This document shows, piece after piece, positions 26,002 to 34,682 of a stretch of 64,000 nt of DNA (position 1 is the stretch's first letter; each line of letters begins with the position of its first letter). The translations under genes and the position numbers were made by a program. Source of the DNA: Marinoscillum sp. MHG1-6. Its GTDB lineage: Bacteria > Bacteroidota > Bacteroidia > Cytophagales > Cyclobacteriaceae. The notes under the pieces are model-generated. The model was given only the letters and a program-made list of their open reading frames with translations, did not search any database and was not told the DNA's origin. The stretch lies in the NCBI RefSeq assembly GCF_024714475.1, contig NZ_JAMZMI010000001.1:124001-188000 (forward strand), in the 5' to 3' direction.

Positions 26002-26394
26002 ATGAAAGGAAAAACAAGCTATCTACTACTTCAATCTATTGGATCGGCTCAGGATTTTGCCTTCACCAGTCCACTGGTCAACCTTTTTCACGAAGAGCTC
26101 ACAGGTCACGAGCATTTAATGATGGATAACTTTTCGGATGCTACCCTGGTCGAATACGCTAAAAAATTTGTAGACAAGTCAGATCAGGTCACCATCATAT
26201 GTGAGCAGGTAATTGCCGATCAATTAGGGTCGTGGCTTCCGGTGCTCAATTATGCGATCAAAAAAGATCATGTTTCGCTTATCGGCATAGGATCATCAAA
26301 ACTAACCGCACCCTTCATGAAAATGAAAAAAGGTCTGATTTTCGAAAATGAAGCTGAACTCAGAGAATATCTGGCTAATCCGGATCGATGGTAA
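26002..26394 (+). CDS. Small cytoplasmic protein of unknown function
   Basis: A 130-residue protein, mixed alpha/beta, with no signal peptide or membrane segment. The sequence DKSDQVTIICEQ followed by later HVSLIGIGSSKLTAPFM suggests a small Rossmann-like or STAS-like fold, but no motif is diagnostic. It is divergent from murF (27 bp) and overlaps the omega-amidase gene tail to tail by 20 bases. I do not recognise it. Confidence 0.55.
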   Translation: MKGKTSYLLLQSIGSAQDFAFTSPLVNLFHEELTGHEHLMMDNFSDATLVEYAKKFVDKSDQVTIICEQVIADQLGSWLPVLNYAIKKDHVSLIGIGSSKLTAPFMKMKKGLIFENEAELREYLANPDRW

Positions 26395-27169
26395 AATCAT
26401 CAGAATCCTTTTGGAAAGGAAATCGGCTACGGAACTTATTCAATGCATTGGCAGACAAAGTGAAAGATAAAATCTCCTCCTCTTCGGAATAGCTCAGCGT
26501 TTCTCCCAGATAAGTATAAGCTCCCGAATGCCCAGTGTATACCGCATCAAAGCCATCAACACCTGTTCTATTCGTTCCAATGCTAAAGCAGTTGTTTTCA
26601 ATAGCTCGTGCTTTCAGTAATGCATCCCACGATTTGATGCGCTGTTTGGGCCAGTTCGCCACATACAGAACCACATCATATTCATAAGCGCTCTCAGGTG
26701 ATTTTCTACTTCTGCTCCACACCGGAAATCGAAGATCATAACATATCAATGGAAGGATCTTCCACCCATTCACCGCTATCAGGGTCCGGCTTTTTCCTGG
26801 AGAATACTCTTTTTCCTCACCCATCAGACTGAATAAATGTCTTTTGTCATATTGCTGATGGGAGCCATCAGGCTTCATGGCCAGCAGTCTATTGTAGAAA
26901 TGACCCCGGTCATTTACAATATAGCTACCTATAACTACCGCTCCTGTCTGTGCAGCCATTTGCGCCATCCAACGATGTGTCTTGCCATTGGGGATTTCCG
27001 CAAAAGGAGATGGATTCATGGTAAACCCGGTGGTAAACATTTCTGGCAGGAGGATCAGGTGCTGCTTCCCTTCAATTTGCCAAATCTTCTCCTCGAACAT
27101 GGAGAGATTGGCATCAATATTTTCCCAATAAAGATCGGATTGTATTATCGTGACCGACAGATCCGTCAT
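26375..27169 (-). CDS. Nitrilase-superfamily omega-amidase
   Basis: A carbon-nitrogen hydrolase of 264 residues. The Glu-Lys-Cys triad is visible in LLPEMFTTGF (Glu), YDKRHLFS (Lys) and LICYDLRFP (Cys), with the NWP segment after it. This pattern matches YafV/NIT2-type omega-amidases that hydrolyse alpha-ketoglutaramate or ketosuccinamate; the exact substrate is not shown. The ATG at 27169 overlaps the def stop as TGATG and is preferred over the GTG one codon earlier. It is the last gene of a four-gene overlapping operon. Confidence 0.9.
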   Translation of the reverse strand: MTDLSVTIIQSDLYWENIDANLSMFEEKIWQIEGKQHLILLPEMFTTGFTMNPSPFAEIPNGKTHRWMAQMAAQTGAVVIGSYIVNDRGHFYNRLLAMKPDGSHQQYDKRHLFSLMGEEKEYSPGKSRTLIAVNGWKILPLICYDLRFPVWSRSRKSPESAYEYDVVLYVANWPKQRIKSWDALLKARAIENNCFSIGTNRTGVDGFDAVYTGHSGAYTYLGETLSYSEEEEILSFTLSANALNKFRSRFPFQKDSDDFTIDPD

Positions 27170-27726
27170 CACCTTTTGGAAGGAACCTTAACCCTGTAAT
27201 CTGCTTTGGCCTTCCCTTTACTGATATCTGATAATTTCTTTTTCAACAGTCGCTTTTTAAAAGGAGAGAGGTAATCTGTAAAAAGCACACCCTCTACGTG
27301 ATCATACTCATGCTGAATGATTCGCGCCTTGATATCATCGAATTCCTCTACGTGCTCGTTCCAATCAGCATCGTAGTATTTGATTTTCACCGTTTCCGGT
27401 CTGGTAACATCCTCTCTGATCCCCGGGATACTTAAACATCCTTCTTCAAAGGCCCATTCCTCACCATCTTCCTCAAGTATTTCAGGGTTAATAAAGGCTT
27501 CAACAAGGGGTTTCACCTCCTCCTCTTCGTCATGCATCGGTGTGCTATCCACAATGAAAAGCCTAAGTGCCTTCCCAATTTGGGGTGCGGCCAGCCCGAC
27601 CCCACTAGCGGCATGCATGGTCTCAAACATGTCCGCTACTAATTCCTTAATGTCAGATCCTATCGGGATATCCTGTGTTTCCTTTCTCAAAACCGGGTCC
27701 CCAAATAGCACAATAGGATATATCAT
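27169..27726 (-). CDS. def: Peptide deformylase
   Basis: Removes the formyl group from the initiator methionine of new proteins. All three metal motifs are present in the 185-residue protein: GVGLAAPQIG (42-51), EEGCLS with Cys97, and QHEYDH with His139 and His143 around Glu140. It overlaps ruvX by ATGA and the omega-amidase by TGATG. fmt is not next to it. Confidence 0.98.
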   Translation of the reverse strand: MIYPIVLFGDPVLRKETQDIPIGSDIKELVADMFETMHAASGVGLAAPQIGKALRLFIVDSTPMHDEEEEVKPLVEAFINPEILEEDGEEWAFEEGCLSIPGIREDVTRPETVKIKYYDADWNEHVEEFDDIKARIIQHEYDHVEGVLFTDYLSPFKKRLLKKKLSDISKGKAKADYRVKVPSKR

Positions 27727-28136
27727 AAACGTGTTTCCAAATAAGATTGTAAAATGATGGTAGCGCTCACCTTGTCAATGTTTCCCTTCTCTCTTCGGTC
27801 CTTCTTTTTCATACCTGAAGCAATCATGGAGTCTAATGCCATCTTAGAGGTAAAGCGTTCGTCGTGCAAAATTAGTTTCTTCTCGGGAAATAGTTTTTTG
27901 AATCTGTTGACCGCCGCTTGCACGATGGGGGTAGCGTTGGTGTCAGAACCGTCAGTATTTTTTGGCATGCCAAATACCACCTCTGAAACATCCTCCTTCG
28001 AAAAATAATCTTTGAGGAAATCCATCAATGTATGGGAGGGAACAGTGGTCAGAGCGGACGCAATAATTACCAAAGGATCAGTGACGGCTATCCCGGTGCG
28101 TTTTGCTCCATAGTCTATTGCTAGTACTCTGGGCAT
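27723..28136 (-). CDS. ruvX: Putative Holliday-junction resolvase / pre-16S rRNA nuclease YqgF
   Basis: A 137-residue RNase H-fold protein. Family motifs are AIDYGAKRTGIAVTD near the N-terminus (catalytic Asp), VFGMPKNTDGS in the middle and DERFTS, then a final Asp in the DKVSATIILQSYL helix. In E. coli the homologue trims the 5' end of 16S rRNA. It overlaps def (ATGA) and the hemerythrin-like gene (TAATG). Confidence 0.95.
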   Translation of the reverse strand: MPRVLAIDYGAKRTGIAVTDPLVIIASALTTVPSHTLMDFLKDYFSKEDVSEVVFGMPKNTDGSDTNATPIVQAAVNRFKKLFPEKKLILHDERFTSKMALDSMIASGMKKKDRREKGNIDKVSATIILQSYLETRL

Positions 28137-28852
28137 TAATTAAGCTGGCTGATTTTTTGAATTTTTTCTTTTACCGAAAGTTCAAGCTGAAGTGCTTTAG
28201 GGAATAGAATTTTATTCTCTATTTGAGCGTGATACATCATTTCCCTGTCAAACGCCCTGATCTCTTTGGCTATGACCTGCCAGTGCAAATCGGTATCATG
28301 ATAGGTTTCAATTAAATCTCTGATACCCGCCAACTCATCTTCTTCCAGGTGTTCCTGATGCATCGACTCAAGCGATAGCTTTCGAGCCTCCCAGAGGGCA
28401 CCGGCCGGGTTCTTCATCATTCCTCGATCAATCTTTACCAATTGATGGATGTACCCAAATACAGTATCCTCCTCCTCATAAATGTGATGGATAAATTCCT
28501 CCACAAATTCCGGAAAAATCAGTTTCAAATCGTCTTTTCCTTTCAAATGACGAATCAGCTCAGCCACATACGGTAGCTTTTCTTTGATAAAAGTGTGGTG
28601 CGTATGTCTGAGATACTGAATGATGATTGGCAGAGAAAACTTATTCAGTTCTGAAAATGACAGTCTTTGATTTTGATCAAAGAGATAAAAGCTTTTGAGT
28701 ACTTGCTCTTTTACCAGGCCCATTTCCTCACATAGCTCTCCAAGTCTTCTATGAGGATGCAGATAAAACTCTATCCCCAAATGGCTCAAGGCCCGGGCAT
28801 AAATAAAGTTTTCATCAACTATTGAATGTATGGTCTGATTAAAAACTCTCAT
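28136..28852 (-). CDS. Hemerythrin-like di-iron protein (RIC/YtfE-like)
   Basis: A 238-residue all-helical protein. The C-terminal part (about 80-235) carries the histidine/glutamate pattern of a hemerythrin-type four-helix bundle: HTHHTFIKEKLPY near 83, HHIYEEEDTVFGYI near 121, SMHQEHLEEDE near 163 and YHAQIENKILFP near 213. The N-terminal 70 residues look like the ScdA_N/DUF542-type region of iron-sulfur repair proteins, though the usual cysteine pair is absent. Likely role: iron or nitric oxide stress, by family inference. It is the first gene of the operon with ruvX and def. Confidence 0.8.
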   Translation of the reverse strand: MRVFNQTIHSIVDENFIYARALSHLGIEFYLHPHRRLGELCEEMGLVKEQVLKSFYLFDQNQRLSFSELNKFSLPIIIQYLRHTHHTFIKEKLPYVAELIRHLKGKDDLKLIFPEFVEEFIHHIYEEEDTVFGYIHQLVKIDRGMMKNPAGALWEARKLSLESMHQEHLEEDELAGIRDLIETYHDTDLHWQVIAKEIRAFDREMMYHAQIENKILFPKALQLELSVKEKIQKISQLN

Positions 28853-28949
28853 CGAACTTTAAAGATAGAATATTGAACAGACTTAATAAGTATGAAATTA
28901 AACGATTTGCATGCAAATGGCGTTAACCTAATTTCCGCTTTAGTAATTT

Positions 28950-28957
28950 TAAGTTTG
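28950..28957 (+). promoter_or_regulatory. -7 promoter element of the S41 peptidase gene
   Basis: TAAGTTTG matches TAnnTTTG, 20 nt upstream of the GTG start at 28978. Confidence 0.45.
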
Positions 28958-28977
28958 TGGAAATTAAAAGTTGAATT

Positions 28978-30606
28978 GTGGAGCAACCGAAAAACTCGAA
29001 AAGCGCCGTCCGTCTACCTATATATATTGCAGTTGCCATTTGTCTGGGCATTTTTATCGGAGCCAATATGGCAGGTAGTTCAACACCTGTAATTAGCAAT
29101 TTACACCAGAGTATCAGCAAGTTTCGACAGGTCATGGCCTACATAGAAAATGACTATGTCGATGAAACGAATATTGACAACCTTGTCGAAACAGCGATTA
29201 CACAAACTTTGGCTGACCTGGATCCGCACACGGTTTATATTCCGGCAGAAGAGCTGGAATTGAACAAATCTCAACTTGAAGGAAATTTTGAAGGAATCGG
29301 GATTGAATTCAACATCTTCCATGACACCATCAATGTTGTCACTCCACTCAGCGGAGGGCCATCAGAACGCCTGGGCTTAAGACCCGGAGACAAAATCATT
29401 ACTGTTGATACTGAAAATGTCGCAGGGGTAGGCATAACCAATCGCGATGTAATTAATCTTTTGCGAGGCCCGAAAGGATCTGAAGTTAAGGTCCAAATAA
29501 AAAGACGAGGTGAATCAGAACTACTTGACTTCACCATAATTCGTGATGTGATCCCTCAGTATTCTGTGGATGTTTATTACATGATTGACGACGAGACCGG
29601 ATATATCAAGATCAATAGGTTCTCGGCTACCACCTACATGGAATTCAAAGAGGCGCTGAACAACCTACAAAAATCGGGAATGTCTCAAATGATCCTCGAT
29701 TTAACCGGAAACCCGGGAGGCTATATGAACCCGGCGGTCAAGCTGGCTGATGAACTACTTGGCGGACAGCAAATGATCGTTTACACCAAAGGGAAAGAAA
29801 GCCGACACAACACCCAATACTTCTCAGAAATAAAAGGGGACTTTGAAGAGGGACCTATTATTGTTCTTGTGGACGAAGGCTCTGCTTCCGCCTCAGAAAT
29901 TGTGTCGGGAGCTCTTCAGGATCACGACAGGGCCCTGATTGTAGGTCGCAGGAGCTATGGAAAAGGCCTTGTGCAAATGCCCATTGAACTTAATGATGGA
30001 TCAGCGATGAGGTTGACCATTTCCAGATACTATACCCCAAGTGGTCGCTGCATTCAAAAGCCATACACCAATGGCCTGACAGACTATCACAAGGAATACT
30101 ATGAAAGGTTTACAAGTGGGGAAGTCTATACCCAGGACAGCATCAAAGTCAATGACTCCCTGGTCTATCGCACCGACAATGGTCGTCAGGTTTACGGAGG
30201 TGGGGGAATCATTCCCGATTACTTTGTTCCTCTGGACACCACGAATAACAGCAGGTATCTGACCAAATTGATCAATAGCAATACGATCCAGGAATTTGCT
30301 CTGAACTATTATGAAAACAATAAATCCCGGTTAGAAAAAATGGATTTCGAGACATTCAGAAATGAATTTGTTATTTCTGAAGCCATCGCTAGTGAATTGA
30401 TCAAAAGAGCAAAATTGAATGGAGTTGCTTATGTAGATAAGGATTACAAAAAGTCCGGAGCCCTCATCAAAAATTACCTCAAAGCCTTTATTGCCCGTAG
30501 CGTATGGAATAACAAGGGCTTCTTCCCGATTCTGAATGAACACGATGAAATTATTCAAAAAGCACTGACGCTCATGAATGAAGCAGAAGCCCTTGCCAGG
30601 AATTAA
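28978..30606 (+). CDS. C-terminal processing peptidase, S41 family
   Basis: A 542-residue periplasmic protease with an N-terminal signal anchor (about 13-31), a PDZ domain (about 98-190; LGLRPGDKIITVD) that gates substrate entry, and the S41 catalytic domain. The serine lies in GSASASE (301-307) and the lysine in YGKG (Lys329); the Ser-Lys dyad is complete. Members trim tails of envelope proteins. The start is GTG. The stop overlaps the stop of the convergent glycogen synthase gene (shared TTAA). A 140-residue C-terminal extension follows the catalytic domain. Confidence 0.95.
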   Translation: MEQPKNSKSAVRLPIYIAVAICLGIFIGANMAGSSTPVISNLHQSISKFRQVMAYIENDYVDETNIDNLVETAITQTLADLDPHTVYIPAEELELNKSQLEGNFEGIGIEFNIFHDTINVVTPLSGGPSERLGLRPGDKIITVDTENVAGVGITNRDVINLLRGPKGSEVKVQIKRRGESELLDFTIIRDVIPQYSVDVYYMIDDETGYIKINRFSATTYMEFKEALNNLQKSGMSQMILDLTGNPGGYMNPAVKLADELLGGQQMIVYTKGKESRHNTQYFSEIKGDFEEGPIIVLVDEGSASASEIVSGALQDHDRALIVGRRSYGKGLVQMPIELNDGSAMRLTISRYYTPSGRCIQKPYTNGLTDYHKEYYERFTSGEVYTQDSIKVNDSLVYRTDNGRQVYGGGGIIPDYFVPLDTTNNSRYLTKLINSNTIQEFALNYYENNKSRLEKMDFETFRNEFVISEAIASELIKRAKLNGVAYVDKDYKKSGALIKNYLKAFIARSVWNNKGFFPILNEHDEIIQKALTLMNEAEALARN

Positions 30607-32435
30607 GGTATTTTAATATCAATCGCTTTGGTATAAGCCGCTTCATAATATTTAACCAGGTTATCCCAGTCAAATAAAACAGCTGACGCTTCGGTGCGAT
30701 TCCTTAAGTCAATTCTTTGTCTCCTATTGAGACGAATATAGTTGTACATGCGGTTAGCCATCTGACCTGCCGCCTCATCGAAGGATTTCTTATTCCTCTT
30801 GACGATGTAAATACCTCGTTTATCATGATCCGGCACCTGATCACTCACATAGTCTCCAAAGCCAGCCAGGTCACTAGTGACAGTAGGTACACCGCTCGCA
30901 ATACACTCAAGTGGCGTATAGCCCCACGGTTCATAGTAACTAGGAAAAACACCTAAATGACATCCCCTCACAAACTGACCATAATCCATGCTGAAGAGCG
31001 GGTTGGTGTAGTTGATAAAATCCGGATGATAAACCACCTTAACTCGATCATTTTCATGATTCACCAAATTGGATGATCGTAGAAAATTCAAAATCTCATC
31101 AGTAGAGTCATCATGAAGGTTGTGAGTGACGATTGGAGGAAGTGCCCCCGATTTCCATGACTGGAGAGTTCGTCTATATCTTAGTTTCCAGTAGTCATCA
31201 ACAAATTCCTTCAGTTCCGGCAGCCTGTTATCATTCCTGTTCATAGACTCAAACAGTAACCGGTTTCCAATCTGATTTTTTATAGCGTCAATGGTGCTTC
31301 TAAACTCTTCAAGAAGTGCTCTGGAATGAAGTATGTTAGGGTTGATCCCATGAAAAGGTCTCTTGGTAATAAAGAACATCACCACTGTAACGTCCGACTT
31401 CTCCGTTTGGAGGCGATGGTTCAGCCTGGCCAGGGCTTCCAGTGTCAGGTCATATCCCTTGTTGAGATACTCATATCTACCAGAAGTAAAGAAATAAAGT
31501 GTCTTATCCAGATCGAAAGTGTAGCTAGAGAAAAAGTGCGACATCGTAAACGAGTGAATACGCTTTTTACATTCCAAATGCATGTTCTGGAACTCATGCA
31601 ACACTTCAAATCTTTGATTATTGATACCGTTCGGAAGAATGTAGTCAGGGTTTCTCCCAAGCAATTGACGACATTCTGCCGCAGTCACATCACTAACGGT
31701 CGTAAATACATGGGCTCCATGAGCTGCGGCCCGTTCCAAACCTGCATTTGTTTGAATATTGAAATGTTCCGCCTCTTGCTGCCAGTCCAGAAATGGAAGA
31801 TGATCATAGAAAAGGGGATCATTCATCGCAAGGTAACGTCCCAGCAAAGTGGCATGTGTGGTAAAAATCGTTCTCACATTTACGCCTGTCCTTCTAAGTT
31901 CCGGAAGACCTGAAGCCGACATCCACTCATGAAAATGAGCGATCACCTTTTTCGAATCTCCGGCTTCAAGAGAAAGCTGTGTCAGATAGATCCTTACCAT
32001 CTCGCCAAAAGCAAGAACATCATTCAATAAGAAATCATCTGATGGGCTGGAAATACCATGATGCTCCCATAGTTCATACTTGATTTCACCTATACGAGGC
32101 ATTACCGTTCCAAGCTCAAAGAGAATCACTTTCGGTCTACCTGAAATCAACCACTCACCATAATGGACACCATACCCCATTTCGCGCATCCTCTTTACCG
32201 TTCTGCCAAAGGCATCATCCAGCTTTTCAATAGGCTCAAATTCGCTGGCTACATTATGTGGCATGTAGGGGCCTAGTAAACAATAATTTGGTCCCCATTT
32301 TTTTACCACTGTGGGCACTTTGGAGCGGATAACAGTATAAATACCTCCGACCTGATTCAGCACTTCCCATGCAGTTTCTACCAGGAGAGTCCTTTTTATT
32401 TGACCTTTTAATAAGCGTTTAGGGGATTCCGACAT
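30603..32435 (-). CDS. Glycogen synthase, eukaryotic type (GT3)
   Basis: A 610-residue glycosyltransferase related to yeast and animal glycogen synthases, not to bacterial GlgA. The N-terminal VETAWEVLNQVGGIYTVIRSK binds the nucleotide sugar. Long GT3 signatures follow: LGPYMPHN, HFHEWMSASGL, TTHATLLGRYL and, in the C-domain, FPSYYEPWGYTPLECIASGVPTVTSDLAGFGDYV. UDP-glucose would be the donor by family. This type is common in Bacteroidota. No branching enzyme or phosphorylase gene is nearby. Confidence 0.93.
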   Translation of the reverse strand: MSESPKRLLKGQIKRTLLVETAWEVLNQVGGIYTVIRSKVPTVVKKWGPNYCLLGPYMPHNVASEFEPIEKLDDAFGRTVKRMREMGYGVHYGEWLISGRPKVILFELGTVMPRIGEIKYELWEHHGISSPSDDFLLNDVLAFGEMVRIYLTQLSLEAGDSKKVIAHFHEWMSASGLPELRRTGVNVRTIFTTHATLLGRYLAMNDPLFYDHLPFLDWQQEAEHFNIQTNAGLERAAAHGAHVFTTVSDVTAAECRQLLGRNPDYILPNGINNQRFEVLHEFQNMHLECKKRIHSFTMSHFFSSYTFDLDKTLYFFTSGRYEYLNKGYDLTLEALARLNHRLQTEKSDVTVVMFFITKRPFHGINPNILHSRALLEEFRSTIDAIKNQIGNRLLFESMNRNDNRLPELKEFVDDYWKLRYRRTLQSWKSGALPPIVTHNLHDDSTDEILNFLRSSNLVNHENDRVKVVYHPDFINYTNPLFSMDYGQFVRGCHLGVFPSYYEPWGYTPLECIASGVPTVTSDLAGFGDYVSDQVPDHDKRGIYIVKRNKKSFDEAAGQMANRMYNYIRLNRRQRIDLRNRTEASAVLFDWDNLVKYYEAAYTKAIDIKIP

Positions 32436-32818
32436 ATTGTAATTTTTATATCATTTTGGGTTGGTCTGTATTTTAAACAAAAAATCGCATTTAACATTAG
32501 CCTGGATAAATTTCTACAACGATTAATAAAACGAAAGAGAATTTTCCTATTTCTTGCTTTAAAACACTTAAAACATACATTCTCTAACAATTTGCCAACA
32601 GTTGTCCCGTTTTATTGTTGAGGTATTAAATGAATCGATCAAAATTATCTCCAGTTAATTGCCTTTGTGTATCTTAACCGCTCAATATGCTGGCAACAAT
32701 TACTTAAAAGTTGATAAAATCATTCTTTTAAGTAATTTCGTTTAATACCATGAAGGGTAAAAAACAGGTGCCTGCCCATCATTTACACACCGTGAGATAA
32801 ATTTTTAGTACTAAAATT
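32436..32818. other. 383-bp intergenic region between glycogen synthase and zinc-ribbon gene
   Basis: Divergent gap, strongly AT-rich, without a convincing gene. It holds a 13-bp perfect inverted repeat (32698-32737), a TAATTTCG promoter-like box at 32733-32740, and a possible 16-codon frame at 32750-32800 (MKGKKQVPAHHLHTVR) that I do not call. A long gap of this kind suggests control of one or both flanking genes. Confidence 0.6.
32698..32737. repeat. 13-bp perfect inverted repeat, 14-nt spacer
   Basis: AATTACTTAAAAG (32698-32710) and CTTTTAAGTAATT (32725-32737) are exact complements. The right arm overlaps a promoter-like box, so the element could be an operator, a factor-dependent control hairpin or a terminator for an unseen short RNA. 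Confidence 0.6.
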
Positions 32819-33739
32819 ATGGAAAACAAGGAGGCGTACATTGAATTTTTGAACACGTGGAATGACGCCATGTGGTATGCATTTTTGGCAGCGTTAGCTG
32901 TTGCTGCTTTGATCTTCATCATTTATAAGATCAGGTATATGTCAGCTGGAGGTTACAAGGAGAAATTTGAGTTTGCCAGCGAAAAGGAAATCAAAGCGTA
33001 TCTGCTCGTTAACTATGCCATTGCCGCGGGCATCTTCTTTATTGCGAATAGCGCAAAACCTCAAATAGTAGAAATTAGCTACATCTGGTTTATCATTCGC
33101 GTTTTTATATCTATGTGTCTTGGAACGCTCCATGCCTATGTGGCCTTCCTGATCTTTAAATACTACTATCCCGGACCATTAGATAAAAAACTGAAAAAGC
33201 TTCGATATAAACCCAGAATCAATCCGGCAACCGGAAATGAGATGAAGCTATTAAGTGAAGCGGAAGAAGATGCTTATCTGGATGAAGGGATGCAGGCGGA
33301 GGAAGATGCCTTCTCTGTTGATTATGATGTGTGGATTGATGAGGCAACCGGAGACACTAAAATCGAAAAGTATAAAGGCCATTTGAGCGCTCTGGAGTGC
33401 GACCGATGTGGTTTCCAGACATTGAAACTGGAAAAAGAAGAAATTATTACCCCTGCGACTGAAGACACCGCCGGAGAAATTCAAAAAGAATATAAGTGTA
33501 GCTACTGCGGTCGAATTAAGCGCAAGACCATGAAGCTTACCACCAAATTGGAAAAAGAGGATATCCTTGCTGCTCTTAGTAAGGGCAGGCTTGCCGGAGA
33601 TAATCAAATTGAATTGATTAGAATCGAGATTCAATCCATGGATGGTGAGACGAAATCTTTCGAATTTCAAAATCGAGATGAAGCGAAGAAATTCCTTGAG
33701 GAATTCGATTTCTCAAAACTTCGGCAAACAAGCTACTAG
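32819..33739 (+). CDS. Membrane protein with zinc-ribbon, paralogue of the gene at 919
   Basis: A 306-residue protein with the same plan as the 919 gene: three TM helices (about 18-40, 62-80 and 86-112), KKLKKLRYKPRINP, MKLLSEAEEDAYLDEGMQ, SVDYDVWIDE, then a zinc-ribbon with CDRC near 200 and CSYC near 230. It has an extra C-terminal extension of about 65 residues, ending in a possible small beta/alpha domain (IRIEIQSMDGETKSFEF...AKKFLEEFDFSKL). Middle sections are close to identical in motif order, so the two genes arose by duplication. Function unknown; zinc or nucleic-acid/protein binding at the cytoplasmic face is a guess. Confidence 0.8.
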   Translation: MENKEAYIEFLNTWNDAMWYAFLAALAVAALIFIIYKIRYMSAGGYKEKFEFASEKEIKAYLLVNYAIAAGIFFIANSAKPQIVEISYIWFIIRVFISMCLGTLHAYVAFLIFKYYYPGPLDKKLKKLRYKPRINPATGNEMKLLSEAEEDAYLDEGMQAEEDAFSVDYDVWIDEATGDTKIEKYKGHLSALECDRCGFQTLKLEKEEIITPATEDTAGEIQKEYKCSYCGRIKRKTMKLTTKLEKEDILAALSKGRLAGDNQIELIRIEIQSMDGETKSFEFQNRDEAKKFLEEFDFSKLRQTSY

Positions 33740-33758
33740 TGAGAAAATTTTGAAAAGA

Positions 33759-34676
33759 TCAAAGGCCGGAATCTGCATTCTGGCTTTTTTTATGTCTCCT
33801 TTTAGGAGTGGATATATAGACTCCGAATAATATCATCGTTACTCCTCCGACATGAACCCAGGTCACAATTTCCTGGTCAGCTATCCCCCATAATAAGGCC
33901 ACTATCGGAATCAGGTAGGTGACTGATGCACTGAACACAGGATTTGTCAAATGAACCAGGCGATTAAAAATAACCAGGGCCAGAGCCGTACCAATAACTC
34001 CCAGCAAAACAGTATATCCTATTGCCATCAAGCCAATATCGGTTGTCCAGGATGAACCAAAAAAATCAGTAAAGAAAAGCAGATATAGTCCGGCAATAAA
34101 GCCCCCTATGGTTAAAGAAAGACTGGCGATACTCAAAGGATGCACCTCTGACAGATTGAATTTAATAAGATTGCCATTCATCCCATACATCATCGATGCC
34201 AACACCACCAATAAAGCGTAGACATTAAGATCTCCCAGTGTTGATTCGCTTCCTGCAAGAATAAGTAGGGAGGTCCCCGCAAATCCGATTAATGCCCCAA
34301 TTACAATATTGGTATTGATCCTTTGTTGAAAAAATATGATTCCGATAAGCATGGTAAATATTGGAGTGATCGAATTCAACACCCCTGCAACGCCACTTTG
34401 GAGATTGGTTTGAGCTATGGCGAAAAGAAACGACGGAACGAGACTCCCCACGAGGGCAACCCCTATCAGAGATTTATAATGACGCTTCTCAACGCGTCTA
34501 AATTTCCGGAGTGCAACGGGAGCCAATATCAGTCCGGCTGAGAAAATTCTCAGTGCTCCCAGCTCCATGGGAGTCAACCCCAAAAGTCCACGCTTGATCA
34601 AGATAAAGGAGCTCCCCCAAATCAGGGCCAATAAGATTAATAAAATCCATGCTTTAAGGGGTATTCTTTCGCTCAT
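33759..34676 (-). CDS. EamA-family (DMT) transporter
   Basis: A 305-residue inner-membrane protein with ten TM helices in two EamA repeats. Signatures include WGSSFILIKRGL at the N-terminus (TM1), the GVLNSITPIFTMLIG segment, and in the second repeat FSASVTYLIPIVALLWG. The tail is basic (PKRRHKK), in the cytoplasm. Substrate unknown; relatives export amino acids or metabolites. It begins 6 bp after dusB, in the same direction, so the two are likely cotranscribed. Confidence 0.92.
   Translation of the reverse strand: MSERIPLKAWILLILLALIWGSSFILIKRGLLGLTPMELGALRIFSAGLILAPVALRKFRRVEKRHYKSLIGVALVGSLVPSFLFAIAQTNLQSGVAGVLNSITPIFTMLIGIIFFQQRINTNIVIGALIGFAGTSLLILAGSESTLGDLNVYALLVVLASMMYGMNGNLIKFNLSEVHPLSIASLSLTIGGFIAGLYLLFFTDFFGSSWTTDIGLMAIGYTVLLGVIGTALALVIFNRLVHLTNPVFSASVTYLIPIVALLWGIADQEIVTWVHVGGVTMILFGVYISTPKRRHKKSQNADSGL
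33765..33791 (+). terminator. Rho-independent terminator of the 32819 gene
   Basis: GCCGGAAT and ATTCTGGC form an 8-bp stem (one G-T pair) around CTGC, followed by seven T residues. It overlaps the 3' end of the convergent transporter gene. Confidence 0.85.
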
Positions 34677-34682
34677 GGAAGA

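Noticed and set aside
32750-32800. 16-codon frame (MKGKKQVPAHHLHTVR) upstream of the second zinc-ribbon gene
   Set aside because: Too short to support without conservation or expression data; noted as a possible leader peptide only.
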